DNA of 47,733 nucleotides from a virus. Under the pieces are notes generated by a model that saw only the letters and a program-made list of their open reading frames with translations, searched no databases and was not told the origin of the DNA. Made by a program: the position numbers and the translations under genes. Below are positions 1 to 7,378 of this stretch, piece by piece; position 1 is the stretch's first letter; the number at the start of each line of letters is the position of its first letter. The stretch is from positions 1-47,733 of the IMG/VR virus record IMGVR_UViG_3300031226_000002; one strand, 5' to 3'.

Positions 1-66
1 CCTCGGGACCAAATATCGGCTAGTTACAGTATCCGACCATGACATAACGATACAGACCGACGTATC
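1..66 (+). promoter_or_regulatory. Leader upstream of the late operon
   Basis: No gene is visible here. The stretch is more AT-rich than the rest of the window and precedes the first structural gene, so it is the natural place for a late promoter or a packaging (cos) site. I see no convincing -35/-10 pair or strong ribosome binding site. Its role is inferred from position only. Confidence 0.3.
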
Positions 67-609
67 ATGCCCAAACCTACCAGTAAGACCCCAGCGCTAA
101 TCGCACAGATGACGGCGCTTCATCAGGAAGGGGCATCCGGTCGGGAGATAGCGACAGCGCTGGGCTTGAATCACGGGACCATTACGACCTGGCTGCGCGA
201 CCTGGGACTAGAACCGAACGGGGGACAGGGGCCGCGCAAGACTCGAAAGCACCAGCCCCCGGGGGCCGCGCAAGCTGCGGCGGCTGAAGCGCATCGGGCG
301 CTTGCCAGGCTGACCGTTGTCCCCCCTTCTTCCGACGTCAGCGAACCGATCGCAGTCCTGCGACACCATCAGGTCATCGCGAATCGCCTAGTAGAATACC
401 ATTTTCAGAAAGCCAGCGAAGGGGCTACCGCGGTCAATGAAATCGCTAAGGCCATGCAGCTGGAAGATCAGATCGCTGTTCGTATTCAAGAGCTAACGCC
501 AATCGCGCCAGCGGATCCGGAAACCGATCCGGGGAACATCGAAGCGGCTGCGGAAGTGCGCGCGCGATTTGCCCGACTAGTTGAGTCAGCGGAAAGGGGG
601 AAGCGGTGA
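67..609 (+). CDS. Putative terminase small subunit (HTH protein)
   Basis: Predicted 180-residue protein. Residues about 10-50 form a helix-turn-helix of the homeodomain/resolvase style (GREIATALGLNHGTITTWLRDLG), followed by a basic Lys/Arg-Pro linker and a helical C-terminal half (about residues 80-175). This layout is usual for phage small terminases, which bind the packaging site and recruit the ATPase. It is the first gene of the rightward structural cluster and lies about 0.8 kb before the large terminase, which supports the call. It overlaps the next gene by four bases (GTGA). The identification rests on position and the HTH; no family-diagnostic motif exists. Confidence 0.65.
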   Translation: MPKPTSKTPALIAQMTALHQEGASGREIATALGLNHGTITTWLRDLGLEPNGGQGPRKTRKHQPPGAAQAAAAEAHRALARLTVVPPSSDVSEPIAVLRHHQVIANRLVEYHFQKASEGATAVNEIAKAMQLEDQIAVRIQELTPIAPADPETDPGNIEAAAEVRARFARLVESAERGKR

Positions 610-857
610 AAAGTCGCAAAGTGTGCAACGCCATTTGTCACAAATGCGCAAAACTCTGCAGCAAAAAGCTAGAGACCGGTTCGCGCGCGCATAGTGCGAT
701 GTGTTTGCAGTGCAGCGTTCGCCGCGCGTGCGACATGTTCTATAGCTACGACCCCGCTACCAGTAGGTCGAAGGACGTCACTTTATTTTGTTCCCAGCGC
801 TGCGCGGCGAAGTTCGGAATTCAGCGCGCCGTCGAAGCAGAACGGGGGAAGCGGTGA
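606..857 (+). CDS. Small zinc-finger protein
   Basis: 83 residues starting at a GTG that overlaps the stop of the preceding gene; a G-run ribosome binding site (GGGGGAAG) sits just upstream. Cysteines are arranged as C7, C11, C14, C18, then CLQC near residue 36 and FCSQRC near residue 66. The last motif resembles the TRASH/MYM type of treble-clef finger. No HNH histidine triad is visible, so it is probably not the HNH endonuclease often found beside terminases. Function unknown; likely a structural zinc-binding protein with a role in packaging or regulation. The 3' end repeats the G-rich stop/start junction seen at the end of the upstream gene. Confidence 0.6.
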   Translation: MKSRKVCNAICHKCAKLCSKKLETGSRAHSAMCLQCSVRRACDMFYSYDPATSRSKDVTLFCSQRCAAKFGIQRAVEAERGKR

Positions 858-1039
858 AAACGAAGCGACTAGCCGAACTGAAACCGGGCGATCGGATCTG
901 GTTCGAAGGGACGGAGGAAACGATAAAGAAGATCATCAAAGGGCTAGGGCCCCTCTACCTGATCACGTTTGAGAACGGGACCCCTGACGGCTGGTTTTGC
1001 GGCGCGTGCGAAGAAGGCGACTGGCAGGTCCCCGAATGA
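854..1039 (+). CDS. Small acidic hypothetical protein
   Basis: 61 residues, starting at a GTG that overlaps the previous stop and is preceded by GGGGGAAGCG. It begins KTKRLAELKPGDRIWFEG, reminiscent of a small beta-barrel (the ...LKPGDRIWF... turn is typical of SH3/KOW-like folds), and has one Cys pair (FCGACEEG) near residue 50. The chosen start avoids a long overlap with the upstream gene. Translational coupling with its neighbours suggests co-expression with the small terminase. Function not recognised. Confidence 0.55.
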   Translation: MKTKRLAELKPGDRIWFEGTEETIKKIIKGLGPLYLITFENGTPDGWFCGACEEGDWQVPE

Positions 1040-1045
1040 AAACTA

Positions 1046-1114
1046 GCCCGCGTAGGTCGGCACCTATCCTCGGCCTGTATCCGAGCAAACCAGGATCGAC
1101 ACCTGGCGCGGGCT
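1046..1114 (+). tRNA. Degenerate tRNA-like cloverleaf (apparent anticodon TGT)
   Basis: A 69-nt stretch folds as a cloverleaf: perfect 7-bp acceptor stem (GCCCGCG/CGCGGGC), a short D-like arm (TAGG/CCTA around six bases), a perfect 5-bp anticodon stem (CTCGG/CCGAG) with a 7-nt loop CCTGTAT, a 4-nt variable loop and a perfect 5-bp T-stem (CCAGG/CCTGG) with loop ATCGACA. Departures from canonical tRNA: the D arm is short, the base before the anticodon is C rather than T, and the T-loop starts with A instead of T. No CCA is encoded. It could be a divergent phage tRNA-Thr or a tRNA-like structural RNA. Confidence 0.45.
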
Positions 1115-1327
1115 CTATTTCGGTTCGCCCTTCGGGGGTTCCGCCGGCAAGTGTTCCGGGTGCGGTGGGGGCCCGGGTCGTTCACTCGGCGGTCCATGTC
1201 CCGGGTTCTCGCCACCATGCCCCGGGGGTTCGCCACCATGGCCAGGATTGTCGCCTCCATGTCCGGGGGGCGGACCAGGCTGACCAGGGTCTTCGGGTTT
1301 CGCCTGCGGCTGCGCTTCTTCTTTCAT
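1115..1327 (-). CDS. Small Pro/Gly/His-rich protein with GHGG repeats
   Basis: A leftward 70-residue ORF embedded in the rightward structural region. The start chosen (MKEEAQ...) has AAAGG nine bases upstream; an alternative ATG at 1336 abuts that sequence. From residue about 20 the protein is low-complexity, with four or five PGHGG(D/E)NP-type repeats, and it ends in a Pro/Glu/Lys-rich tail. No fold or function can be assigned; it is probably intrinsically disordered. It sits between two tRNA-like hairpins of opposite orientation. It could also be a non-coding region whose repeats keep a frame open by chance. Confidence 0.4.
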   Translation of the reverse strand: MKEEAQPQAKPEDPGQPGPPPGHGGDNPGHGGEPPGHGGENPGHGPPSERPGPPPHPEHLPAEPPKGEPK

Positions 1328-1353
1328 GGTCGTCATCCTTTCGCGATTGGATG

Positions 1354-1422
1354 GGGCGGGACCTGGAATCGAACCAGGAAAACCGGACGTATGAAACCCG
1401 GGTGCGACCTTCGCTTCCCGCC
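1354..1422 (-). tRNA. Degenerate tRNA-like cloverleaf (apparent anticodon CAT)
   Basis: On the minus strand the acceptor stem GGCGGGA/TCCCGCC pairs over 7 bp. The T-arm is canonical (CCTGG, loop TTCGATT, CCAGG). The anticodon arm is CGGGT/GTCCG (two G-T pairs) with loop TTCATAC, so the anticodon reads CAT (Met, or Ile if modified). The variable loop is five bases. The D-arm is aberrant: GCGA/TCGC closing only three bases, and positions 8-9 are AG rather than TA. A CCA-like sequence follows but is out of register by one base. The strong T-arm makes tRNA ancestry likely, while the reduced D-arm makes function uncertain. Confidence 0.5.
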
Positions 1423-1450
1423 TAGGCAAACCTAACACGGGGGGGGCCCC

Positions 1451-3016
1451 TTGCATCAATCGCACGATCCGGATTTCGAACGACGCTACCAAACGGCCAT
1501 CGCAGCCGCGCGCGATTACTCGCGAACACTGGAAGGTCCCAGCCTGGCCGAACGATTCGCGCGCCTACCAGCCGCCGATCGCGATCGGATCCTGGCCGAA
1601 TTCGGAACCATGGACCTGGCCCGTCTTCGTCATGACTGGGCATTGTGGGCGCGGCCCAAACAGGATCCGGATCTGTCGTCGGTCCCCCATCGCGTGTTCT
1701 TCCTACTCGGCGGTCGCGGGTCGGGGAAGACCATCGCTGCGGCCCATCGTGTTCGCCGCAGGGTCGAAGCGGGGGCCCGCTCAATTGCGATCGTCGGACC
1801 GACCCTGCGCGAAATCGAACGCTACCAAATCAAGGGCGAAGGCGGATCGGATGGGATCCTAACGGTCTTCCCGCCGCATCGCAGGCCGGAATACAAACCG
1901 CATAAGGCGTTAGTATTTTTTCATCGCCCGATCTGCGCGGGGTGCCCATCGGCGGAAGGATGCGGGGGGGCGATCGCCTATATCAATTCAGCAGAGGACC
2001 CAGAATTTCGCGGCCCAAACTTAGATTCTGTCTGGTGCGATGAACCAGCGAAGTGGCGTTACCTCAACACCATATGGTCAAACATCGAACTAGCGACACG
2101 GCTGCGGTCGACGGTCCCGCTCGAAATCATCCTGACCGGGACCCCCCGCCCGCTTCAGCTTTTCCGCGAACTGATAGCCGACGAAGAAACCGTCACCATC
2201 CTGATGGCCCAGTCGGAAAACGCATCGAACCTAGATGCCGGTTACGTCGCGCGCATGCAGCGAAAATATGGGGGGACGCGGCTGGGCCGTCAGGAAATGG
2301 ATGGGGAGATTCTAACGGATAACCCTGACGCGCTTTTCCAGGCTTCCGTGATTGATGCGACACGCGTTGAATTTGCGCCCGCTATGGATGAAGTAGCCGT
2401 AGCTGTCGACCCTGCGATCGCGACGAACCCGGAGAACGACGAAACGGGAATCATCGCGGGGGGGCGGGACGCGGCTGGGCATATCTACATTTTGGCCGAT
2501 GTGACGTCCCGATCCAAACCCGAGAAATGGGGGGCCGATGTCGTCGCGACCTGTGCACAGTGGCAATGCGACACGGTCGTAGGCGAGCGAAACCGGGGGG
2601 GGGACCTGGTCGCAGCGAACGTCCGCGCAGCGAAGGAACGACGTCACGGGCCGATGGCTGCGAAGGCATTGCGCATCGTCGAAGTGATCGCGACACGTCG
2701 GAAAGAAATCCGGGCCGAACCGGTTAGCACGCTGGCGGATAAGGGAATGATCCACATCGTCGGTCGGATGCCCGAACTGGAACAGGAGCTAACCGAATGG
2801 AACCCGAAGATCGGCGGGGTCAGTCCAAACCGATTGGATGCACTGGTCTGGCTGGTCTGGCACCTAGCCGGTTTGGGGAACGAAGAACGAACCGACTACC
2901 GATCCGGTTTCTCGGGTCTTACTGCGGCGGCTGCGTCGCTCCGTTCACCTTCCCCGCAGGGGGCGACGGGACTGGCTGCGGCGTTACCCCGTTCACAGTG
3001 GGGGGGGAAACTATAG
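1451..3016 (+). CDS. terL: Terminase large subunit (packaging ATPase/nuclease)
   Basis: 521 residues from a TTG start preceded by a run of seven Gs. It drives DNA into the prohead and cuts concatemers. The ATPase domain has Walker A GGRGSGKT (residues 87-94), Walker B LDSVWCDE (191-198) and coupling motif LTGTPRP (about 228-234). The nuclease domain begins near residue 312, with acidic VAVDPAI (D320), GERNRGGD (378-385) and a final NRLDALVW motif. An unusual Cys cluster (ICAGCPSAEGC, residues 161-171) sits inside the ATPase domain. The gene's last 98 bases overlap the end of the convergent portal gene. Length and motif order fit Mu gp28-like large terminases. Confidence 0.93.
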   Translation: MHQSHDPDFERRYQTAIAAARDYSRTLEGPSLAERFARLPAADRDRILAEFGTMDLARLRHDWALWARPKQDPDLSSVPHRVFFLLGGRGSGKTIAAAHRVRRRVEAGARSIAIVGPTLREIERYQIKGEGGSDGILTVFPPHRRPEYKPHKALVFFHRPICAGCPSAEGCGGAIAYINSAEDPEFRGPNLDSVWCDEPAKWRYLNTIWSNIELATRLRSTVPLEIILTGTPRPLQLFRELIADEETVTILMAQSENASNLDAGYVARMQRKYGGTRLGRQEMDGEILTDNPDALFQASVIDATRVEFAPAMDEVAVAVDPAIATNPENDETGIIAGGRDAAGHIYILADVTSRSKPEKWGADVVATCAQWQCDTVVGERNRGGDLVAANVRAAKERRHGPMAAKALRIVEVIATRRKEIRAEPVSTLADKGMIHIVGRMPELEQELTEWNPKIGGVSPNRLDALVWLVWHLAGLGNEERTDYRSGFSGLTAAAASLRSPSPQGATGLAAALPRSQWGGKL

Positions 3017-4481
3017 GGGGGGGCGCGTTGCCAAGCGCTTCCTGTTTCGCACTGAAGGCCGACACGGTTAGCAGCCCATCCGGATCAGCCGCGCCACCCT
3101 TCATCAGCGGGCCCAGCCCGGCACTAGCGCGCGCCTCGTTCACCAGAACGACCTTCGCCACGTCCGTAGGCGCCAGCGTCACAGTGGGGGCCCTATCGCT
3201 TTGGCTGGGCAAGGTCGGTTCCACCACGCCGAAATCATCGGATACGCGGTGTAGATATTCGGGCGTGACGTCAAACCCGTTATCCTTCGCCGATTTGATA
3301 GCGTCGTAAAACGCCTTCGTCCGATCGGCCAGGGACTTTCGCCGCGCGTCTTCGTCAGCATCGGGCATCAGGTAGACCCGATCGGGCGCTAGCGACGAAT
3401 CGCCGAAGTTCAGGGCGGCCCATGGTTCGATCACGCCCGTCCGGATCCCACGTTCGATCGCGCGTAGCGATCCTTCGACGATGTCATTTCGAACGCCGAA
3501 CAGGTAGCCGACTGCGTCCCCCCCCGCCGACGACATCGATACGTCATGCCCGAGATAGATCCGATCAGCCGCTTTATCGCCGCTGTCCACTATCTCTTTA
3601 AAGATTTGCCAGGCCGACGAATTATTGACGATGTAGTCCAGCGTCGACCCGAACGGTTTGATCCCAACGGGAACTTCAGCGCTGGCGACCGCACGAAGCA
3701 GATCCATGAACGCGGCCCCTTCGGGCGACAGCACCCCCGACGAATCCTGAAGCGCCAGACCTTCGGGCATCGTTCCCACGATCTTCGCGTTGCCGTGTGC
3801 GTTCGCAGCCCTTGCGCGGTCCCGGACCCCGAAAGCATGATCGGCCCATAGCATCGCGATCGGGAGAATGGCGCCATGCTTCCAGGGTTCCCATTCGTGC
3901 TGTTGGTAGATAACCCAGCGCCCATCGCCATGGGTGATGCATTCTGTCGGAAGACCTTCGATCGTCGTGGTGAACGCCCGCAGCGCAGGATCCCACGTGA
4001 CGAATTCGATCGGCCATGACTTGTGTTCGAAGTCGACCCTGGACCCGTCATCGCGGGGTGTCACCACGTTCAGCCCAAACGCCACGCCATGGTTCGCTAG
4101 GGTCCCGTCGATGTCGGCCAGCGTGTCCGGATGGATCCCAACGCCGCGGGGACCGAACAGGGCGGACCCTTCTGCCACCATGCGCAAGGCGCGCGCGCTG
4201 TCGACGGGTGGCGTCAGCTTGACGGGTAGCCCCCGCTGCGGCGCGAGACGATTTAGGAACGAAGCGAAGATCGCGTAGTCGGTCCGGGTAGCTTCTGCGA
4301 GGCGCGCGGGAAGCAGGAAGCGGCCGATCATTTGGTGTTCGCGCGCTTGGCGGATGGCACCCAGATCCCAACTATACAAACCACTGTTTCCCTTAGGGGG
4401 GCGAAATTCTGCGGCTAAGCGCACTAGATCGAATTCGTCCGCTTGCCTTACTTTCTTCGCGCGCTTTGAAGGTGCACCCAT
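2919..4481 (-). CDS. Portal protein, Mu gp29/DUF935-like, inverted
   Basis: About 520 residues, encoded on the strand opposite all other head genes. The portal forms the ring through which DNA passes at the vertex. Motifs such as DALRAF-like WDPALRAFTTT, GRWVIYQQHEWEPWKHG, LDYIVNNSSAWQIFKEIVD, LGHDVSMSSAGGDAVGYLFGVR and RAIERGIRTGVIEPWAALNFG match the general pattern of the Mu gp29-like portals. The start is the ATG at 4481, preceded by GGGGGGG five bases upstream; a GTG at 4517 would add 12 residues but lacks such a site. The Pro-rich C-terminus is encoded antisense to the end of the terminase gene. The inverted orientation requires its own promoter in the 90-bp divergent gap to the protease gene. 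Confidence 0.85.
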   Translation of the reverse strand: MGAPSKRAKKVRQADEFDLVRLAAEFRPPKGNSGLYSWDLGAIRQAREHQMIGRFLLPARLAEATRTDYAIFASFLNRLAPQRGLPVKLTPPVDSARALRMVAEGSALFGPRGVGIHPDTLADIDGTLANHGVAFGLNVVTPRDDGSRVDFEHKSWPIEFVTWDPALRAFTTTIEGLPTECITHGDGRWVIYQQHEWEPWKHGAILPIAMLWADHAFGVRDRARAANAHGNAKIVGTMPEGLALQDSSGVLSPEGAAFMDLLRAVASAEVPVGIKPFGSTLDYIVNNSSAWQIFKEIVDSGDKAADRIYLGHDVSMSSAGGDAVGYLFGVRNDIVEGSLRAIERGIRTGVIEPWAALNFGDSSLAPDRVYLMPDADEDARRKSLADRTKAFYDAIKSAKDNGFDVTPEYLHRVSDDFGVVEPTLPSQSDRAPTVTLAPTDVAKVVLVNEARASAGLGPLMKGGAADPDGLLTVSAFSAKQEALGNAPPPIVSPPTVNGVTPQPVPSPPAGKVNGATQPPQ

Positions 4482-4571
4482 GTCGACCCCCCCGGGTAAC
4501 GGATTAGCGACAGCCACTGGCTAGTTTAAAGTTATTGCTAATGACCTAACCATTGCGCCAATTTCCGATGA
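4482..4571. promoter_or_regulatory. Divergent gap between portal and protease genes
   Basis: About 90 bases separating two divergently transcribed head genes. The centre (roughly 4520-4560) is distinctly AT-richer than its flanks and contains TTTAAAG and TAATGA-like boxes and an ATTAGC/GCTAAT inverted repeat. Late promoters in both directions are expected here, but I cannot point to a convincing consensus. Confidence 0.4.
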
Positions 4572-5816
4572 ATGGCAAGCGCTCGCAAAGGCCGATCCGT
4601 CAGGGCGATGACCCTTTCGATTTCCTTTCTGGGTGACGCGCCCCCTGGCGAATTCCGCATCTTCGCAGCGGGGGAAAACGCCACAACCAAGGGAACGTTT
4701 CTATTCGATGCCGCCGCAGCTGCGCAGGTAATGGAAGCGTATCAGCGACACGGGACCGATGTGATGGTCGACCTGGAACACCTGTCGCTGGAAAGCCCGC
4801 AGGAATCACGGAACTTCGATCCGGATGCGCGCGCATGGGCCAAATTAGAACTTCGAAATGGCGAGCTTTGGGCGACGGGTGTGAAGTGGACACCTGACGG
4901 GGAAGCGCGCCTACGGGACAAGCGTCAGCGCTACGTGTCGCCCGCCTTCGAATTCGATCGGGAAACCCGGCGCATCACCAGCCTTTTGAACATCGCGATC
5001 ACTGCACTGCCAGCGACCGACAATCTAGCGCCACTGGTCGCAGCGAACGCCATCGAACCGGCCTACGTCGAAGGGGAGAAATCGATCATGAGTCCCGAAC
5101 AATTCGCACAGATTGCGGAAGCGCTGGGCCTAGGTGCTGATGCCAATGTCGAAGACGTCTTAGCGACTGTCGCGGCTATGGTGAAGAAAATTCAGGATGC
5201 TGCGAATGGCGAACCAGCGAAGGACGCACCAAAGGACGGCCCCCCGCCCCCCGACGCAGCCGCTGCGGCAACGGCGGAAGCGGCCCCCCCAGTCGTCGCT
5301 GCGACGAAGATCAGCACTGCGGCCCATGCGCTTGCGCGGCTGTCGGGAAAAAAGGACATCGGCCAGATCGTCGAAGAAGTCACGGCCTGGCGCGCTTCCC
5401 ACGTCGCCCTAGAAGCTGAACGCGAGAAGCTGGCGAAGGAACACGCGGTACTAGAAAGCGGCGAACGTCGTCGGCTGACGGGCGAGCTTGTGAAGCTGGG
5501 TGCTGAAATCCCCGCCACTGCATGGGCTGACGAAGCGGGAACGAAACCCGCCGAACCATGGGCATCGATGCCGCTAGATCAACTGCGCGCGCGGCTGGTG
5601 AAGCTGTCGAAGGCGAAAGGAATCACGCCAGCGCCAGCGCCGAAACCCGCCGTAACGCAAACGGCTGGGGGCGAAACGCCCGTCATCGTCCAGGGGGAAA
5701 CCGTCATGCTTACCGCTTCCGAAGTCGCGGCCTGCACGGAAGCCAACGCGAAGATCGAAGACTACGCCGCGAACAAACTGATCCGATTGCGCGCACAGAA
5801 GAAGCGCACGGGCTGA
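4572..5816 (+). CDS. Mu I-like prohead protease with C-terminal scaffold
   Basis: 414 residues. The N-terminal half resembles the Mu gpI prohead protease family (FRIFAAGENATTKGTFLFD, VMVDLEHLSLES, RDKRQRYVSPAFEFDRETRRITSL, NIAITALPATDNL). These proteases cleave scaffold and themselves during capsid maturation; the His in DLEH and the Ser in YVSPAF are candidate catalytic residues by family analogy. Residues from about 175 on are a helical, Ala/Glu-rich scaffold region. The start is uncertain: ATG 4572, or ATG 4608 (MTLSISFLG), which better matches the family N-terminus. It is followed 12 bases later by the decoration protein gene. Confidence 0.85.
   Translation: MASARKGRSVRAMTLSISFLGDAPPGEFRIFAAGENATTKGTFLFDAAAAAQVMEAYQRHGTDVMVDLEHLSLESPQESRNFDPDARAWAKLELRNGELWATGVKWTPDGEARLRDKRQRYVSPAFEFDRETRRITSLLNIAITALPATDNLAPLVAANAIEPAYVEGEKSIMSPEQFAQIAEALGLGADANVEDVLATVAAMVKKIQDAANGEPAKDAPKDGPPPPDAAAAATAEAAPPVVAATKISTAAHALARLSGKKDIGQIVEEVTAWRASHVALEAEREKLAKEHAVLESGERRRLTGELVKLGAEIPATAWADEAGTKPAEPWASMPLDQLRARLVKLSKAKGITPAPAPKPAVTQTAGGETPVIVQGETVMLTASEVAACTEANAKIEDYAANKLIRLRAQKKRTG
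5088..5816 (+). CDS. Internal in-frame scaffold product (Mu Z-like)
   Basis: Within the protease gene an in-frame ATG at 5088 is preceded by AAGGGGAG at a good distance and begins MSPEQFAQIAEALGLG. Translation from here would give a 242-residue scaffold without the protease domain, exactly the nested arrangement known for Mu genes I and Z and lambda C/Nu3. The product is Ala/Glu-rich with predicted helices (KLAKEHAVLESGERRRLTGE region). That the site is used is inferred from the ribosome binding site and from family precedent. Confidence 0.6.
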   Translation: MSPEQFAQIAEALGLGADANVEDVLATVAAMVKKIQDAANGEPAKDAPKDGPPPPDAAAAATAEAAPPVVAATKISTAAHALARLSGKKDIGQIVEEVTAWRASHVALEAEREKLAKEHAVLESGERRRLTGELVKLGAEIPATAWADEAGTKPAEPWASMPLDQLRARLVKLSKAKGITPAPAPKPAVTQTAGGETPVIVQGETVMLTASEVAACTEANAKIEDYAANKLIRLRAQKKRTG

Positions 5817-5828
5817 CGGGGGAAGACC

Positions 5829-6356
5829 ATGGCTAACGCGCAAAACAATCTGATCATTCAGTCGGTCGGGCATGAGGGATACATCTTCGATCTTCCCGTC
5901 GATGCGGGGACCCATATCTACGAAGGGACCCTGATTTCGCAGCTGACCGCTACGGGTATGGCCGTCCCCTATTCGACTGCGTCCAGCGAACACGCGGTAG
6001 GGGTAGCCCAGCACGAACAGGACGCGACGCTAGGGGCTGATGGCGATAAGCGGATCCGTGTCGAAAGCCATCGCATGTATGCATTTGCGAACGGGCTGAC
6101 CACCGATGCCTTCGCTGATACCGACATCATCGGGGCCCCCGTTTATGCGACCGACGATCACACGGCTGCGAAAACGTCGGGGACTGGCGCACGCAAACCG
6201 ATCGGGTTTTTCATGGGGTTCGAAGCTGATGGCCGTGTTCGGGTCTTCGTCGATCCGATGCTGGCCCGGCTCTATGCGTCGCTGGGTGGACTGACCGACG
6301 CACCCGCCACGGCGGACGCACTGCGCGACAATATCGTAGCGAAGGTATCGGTTTAA
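5829..6356 (+). CDS. Head decoration/cement protein (DUF2190-like)
   Basis: 175 residues, ATG preceded by GGGGGAAGACC. Beta-rich sequence with features of capsid cement proteins (HEGYIFDLPVDAGTHIYEGTLISQ, AVGVAQHEQDA, GARKPIGFFMGFEADGRVRVFVDP). It lies directly between protease/scaffold and major capsid genes, the usual place for the decoration protein that stabilises expanded capsids. No trimer contacts or catalytic residues can be assigned from sequence alone. Family call is by resemblance and position. Confidence 0.7.
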   Translation: MANAQNNLIIQSVGHEGYIFDLPVDAGTHIYEGTLISQLTATGMAVPYSTASSEHAVGVAQHEQDATLGADGDKRIRVESHRMYAFANGLTTDAFADTDIIGAPVYATDDHTAAKTSGTGARKPIGFFMGFEADGRVRVFVDPMLARLYASLGGLTDAPATADALRDNIVAKVSV

Positions 6357-6383
6357 CCGAAGGGGACGGGGGGGGATTAAATC

Positions 6384-7361
6384 ATGGGTTCTCTTTATAC
6401 GAATGAGCTACTCCCGACGACTTCGGAACAAGCGATCCGAATTTTCGACGAACGCTACCTAGCGGGGATTTCATCGGTCCAGCCCCCGACATGGGCGGAA
6501 CAGCTGGGGGACAGCGTCGCGATGGGCGCCCCCCGGATCACGTTTCCGATCGGGATGCTGTCGACGAAATACATCGAAACGCGCGAAGTGTCGGGCCGCT
6601 TCCGCACCATGCAGGAAGAAAGCTTTGATCTCAAAGTCGTCGAATATGACGCGGGATACGAAGCGAAGCTGATGGATCTGACCACGAACACTTACGCCTA
6701 TCGCAAATGGACGGAAGTGCCGGGCCGCTTTCTGACGGCAGAAAAACGCCACGTCAATCGCGCGATCGCCACCCTACTGGAAACCGGTACCGTCGAAACC
6801 TCGCCATGGGACAACGTCGCGTTCTTCAGCGCATCGCATAAGGCGAACCCTACGGGGGACCCCGCCACGACATGGAGTAACTATCAGGCTACGCCCGCCG
6901 ACTGCACGGACATGGCGAAGCTTCTGCAGGAAGTCACTGCAATGCAGGGTCAGGTACTGGACGAGAACGGGGAAAAGCTCGGCGCTGACCCTGACACCAT
7001 TCTCGTTTCGACCGCCAAATATGAACCCCTGCGCGTTCTTCTGGCGCAAGCAATGATCCTGGTAGGGGCCAGCACCGCGCCTATTTCTAACCCCTACATG
7101 TCAAAGTTTAACGTCATCCATGTCCCGGAACTTACGGACGTGAATGACTGGTATTTGGTCGACAGTAAGCTGATGGCTGCGCAGGGGGTTCCCCCGTGGC
7201 TGGCGGCTAAGTATCAGCCTGCGTCCGATCTGGGTCTTCGTTCGTTCGATGAGTCTTCCGACTTCTTTAAGGACAGCGGGAAGATCAAAGTTTCATCCCA
7301 TATTTGGTACGGGTTCCGGCTGATTTTTCCGCACGCTATTCGTTTGGTGCGCGGCGCGTAA
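6384..7361 (+). CDS. Major capsid protein (Mu gpT-like)
   Basis: 325 residues; ATG follows a run of nine Gs (GGGGGGGGGATTAAATC). The pattern matches Mu gpT-type HK97-fold capsid proteins: N-terminal MGSLYTNELLPTTSEQAIR, an E-loop-like region with YIETREVSGRFRTMQEES, central TILVSTAKYEPLRVLLAQAM and C-terminal NVIHVPELTDVNDWYLVD followed by KVSSHIWYGFRLIFPHA. It self-assembles into the icosahedral shell. The preceding gene pair (protease/scaffold, cement) and the following connector genes confirm the context. High predicted expression fits the very strong G-run ribosome binding site. Confidence 0.88.
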   Translation: MGSLYTNELLPTTSEQAIRIFDERYLAGISSVQPPTWAEQLGDSVAMGAPRITFPIGMLSTKYIETREVSGRFRTMQEESFDLKVVEYDAGYEAKLMDLTTNTYAYRKWTEVPGRFLTAEKRHVNRAIATLLETGTVETSPWDNVAFFSASHKANPTGDPATTWSNYQATPADCTDMAKLLQEVTAMQGQVLDENGEKLGADPDTILVSTAKYEPLRVLLAQAMILVGASTAPISNPYMSKFNVIHVPELTDVNDWYLVDSKLMAAQGVPPWLAAKYQPASDLGLRSFDESSDFFKDSGKIKVSSHIWYGFRLIFPHAIRLVRGA

Positions 7362-7378
7362 ATGCAAGGGGGATTTTC

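Noticed and set aside
997-1435. Rightward ORFs of 94-142 residues across the 1.0-1.4 kb region
   Set aside because: Composition is Arg/Gly/Pro-rich shadow of the GHGG repeat ORF on the other strand, with no ribosome binding site, and they run through both tRNA-like structures.
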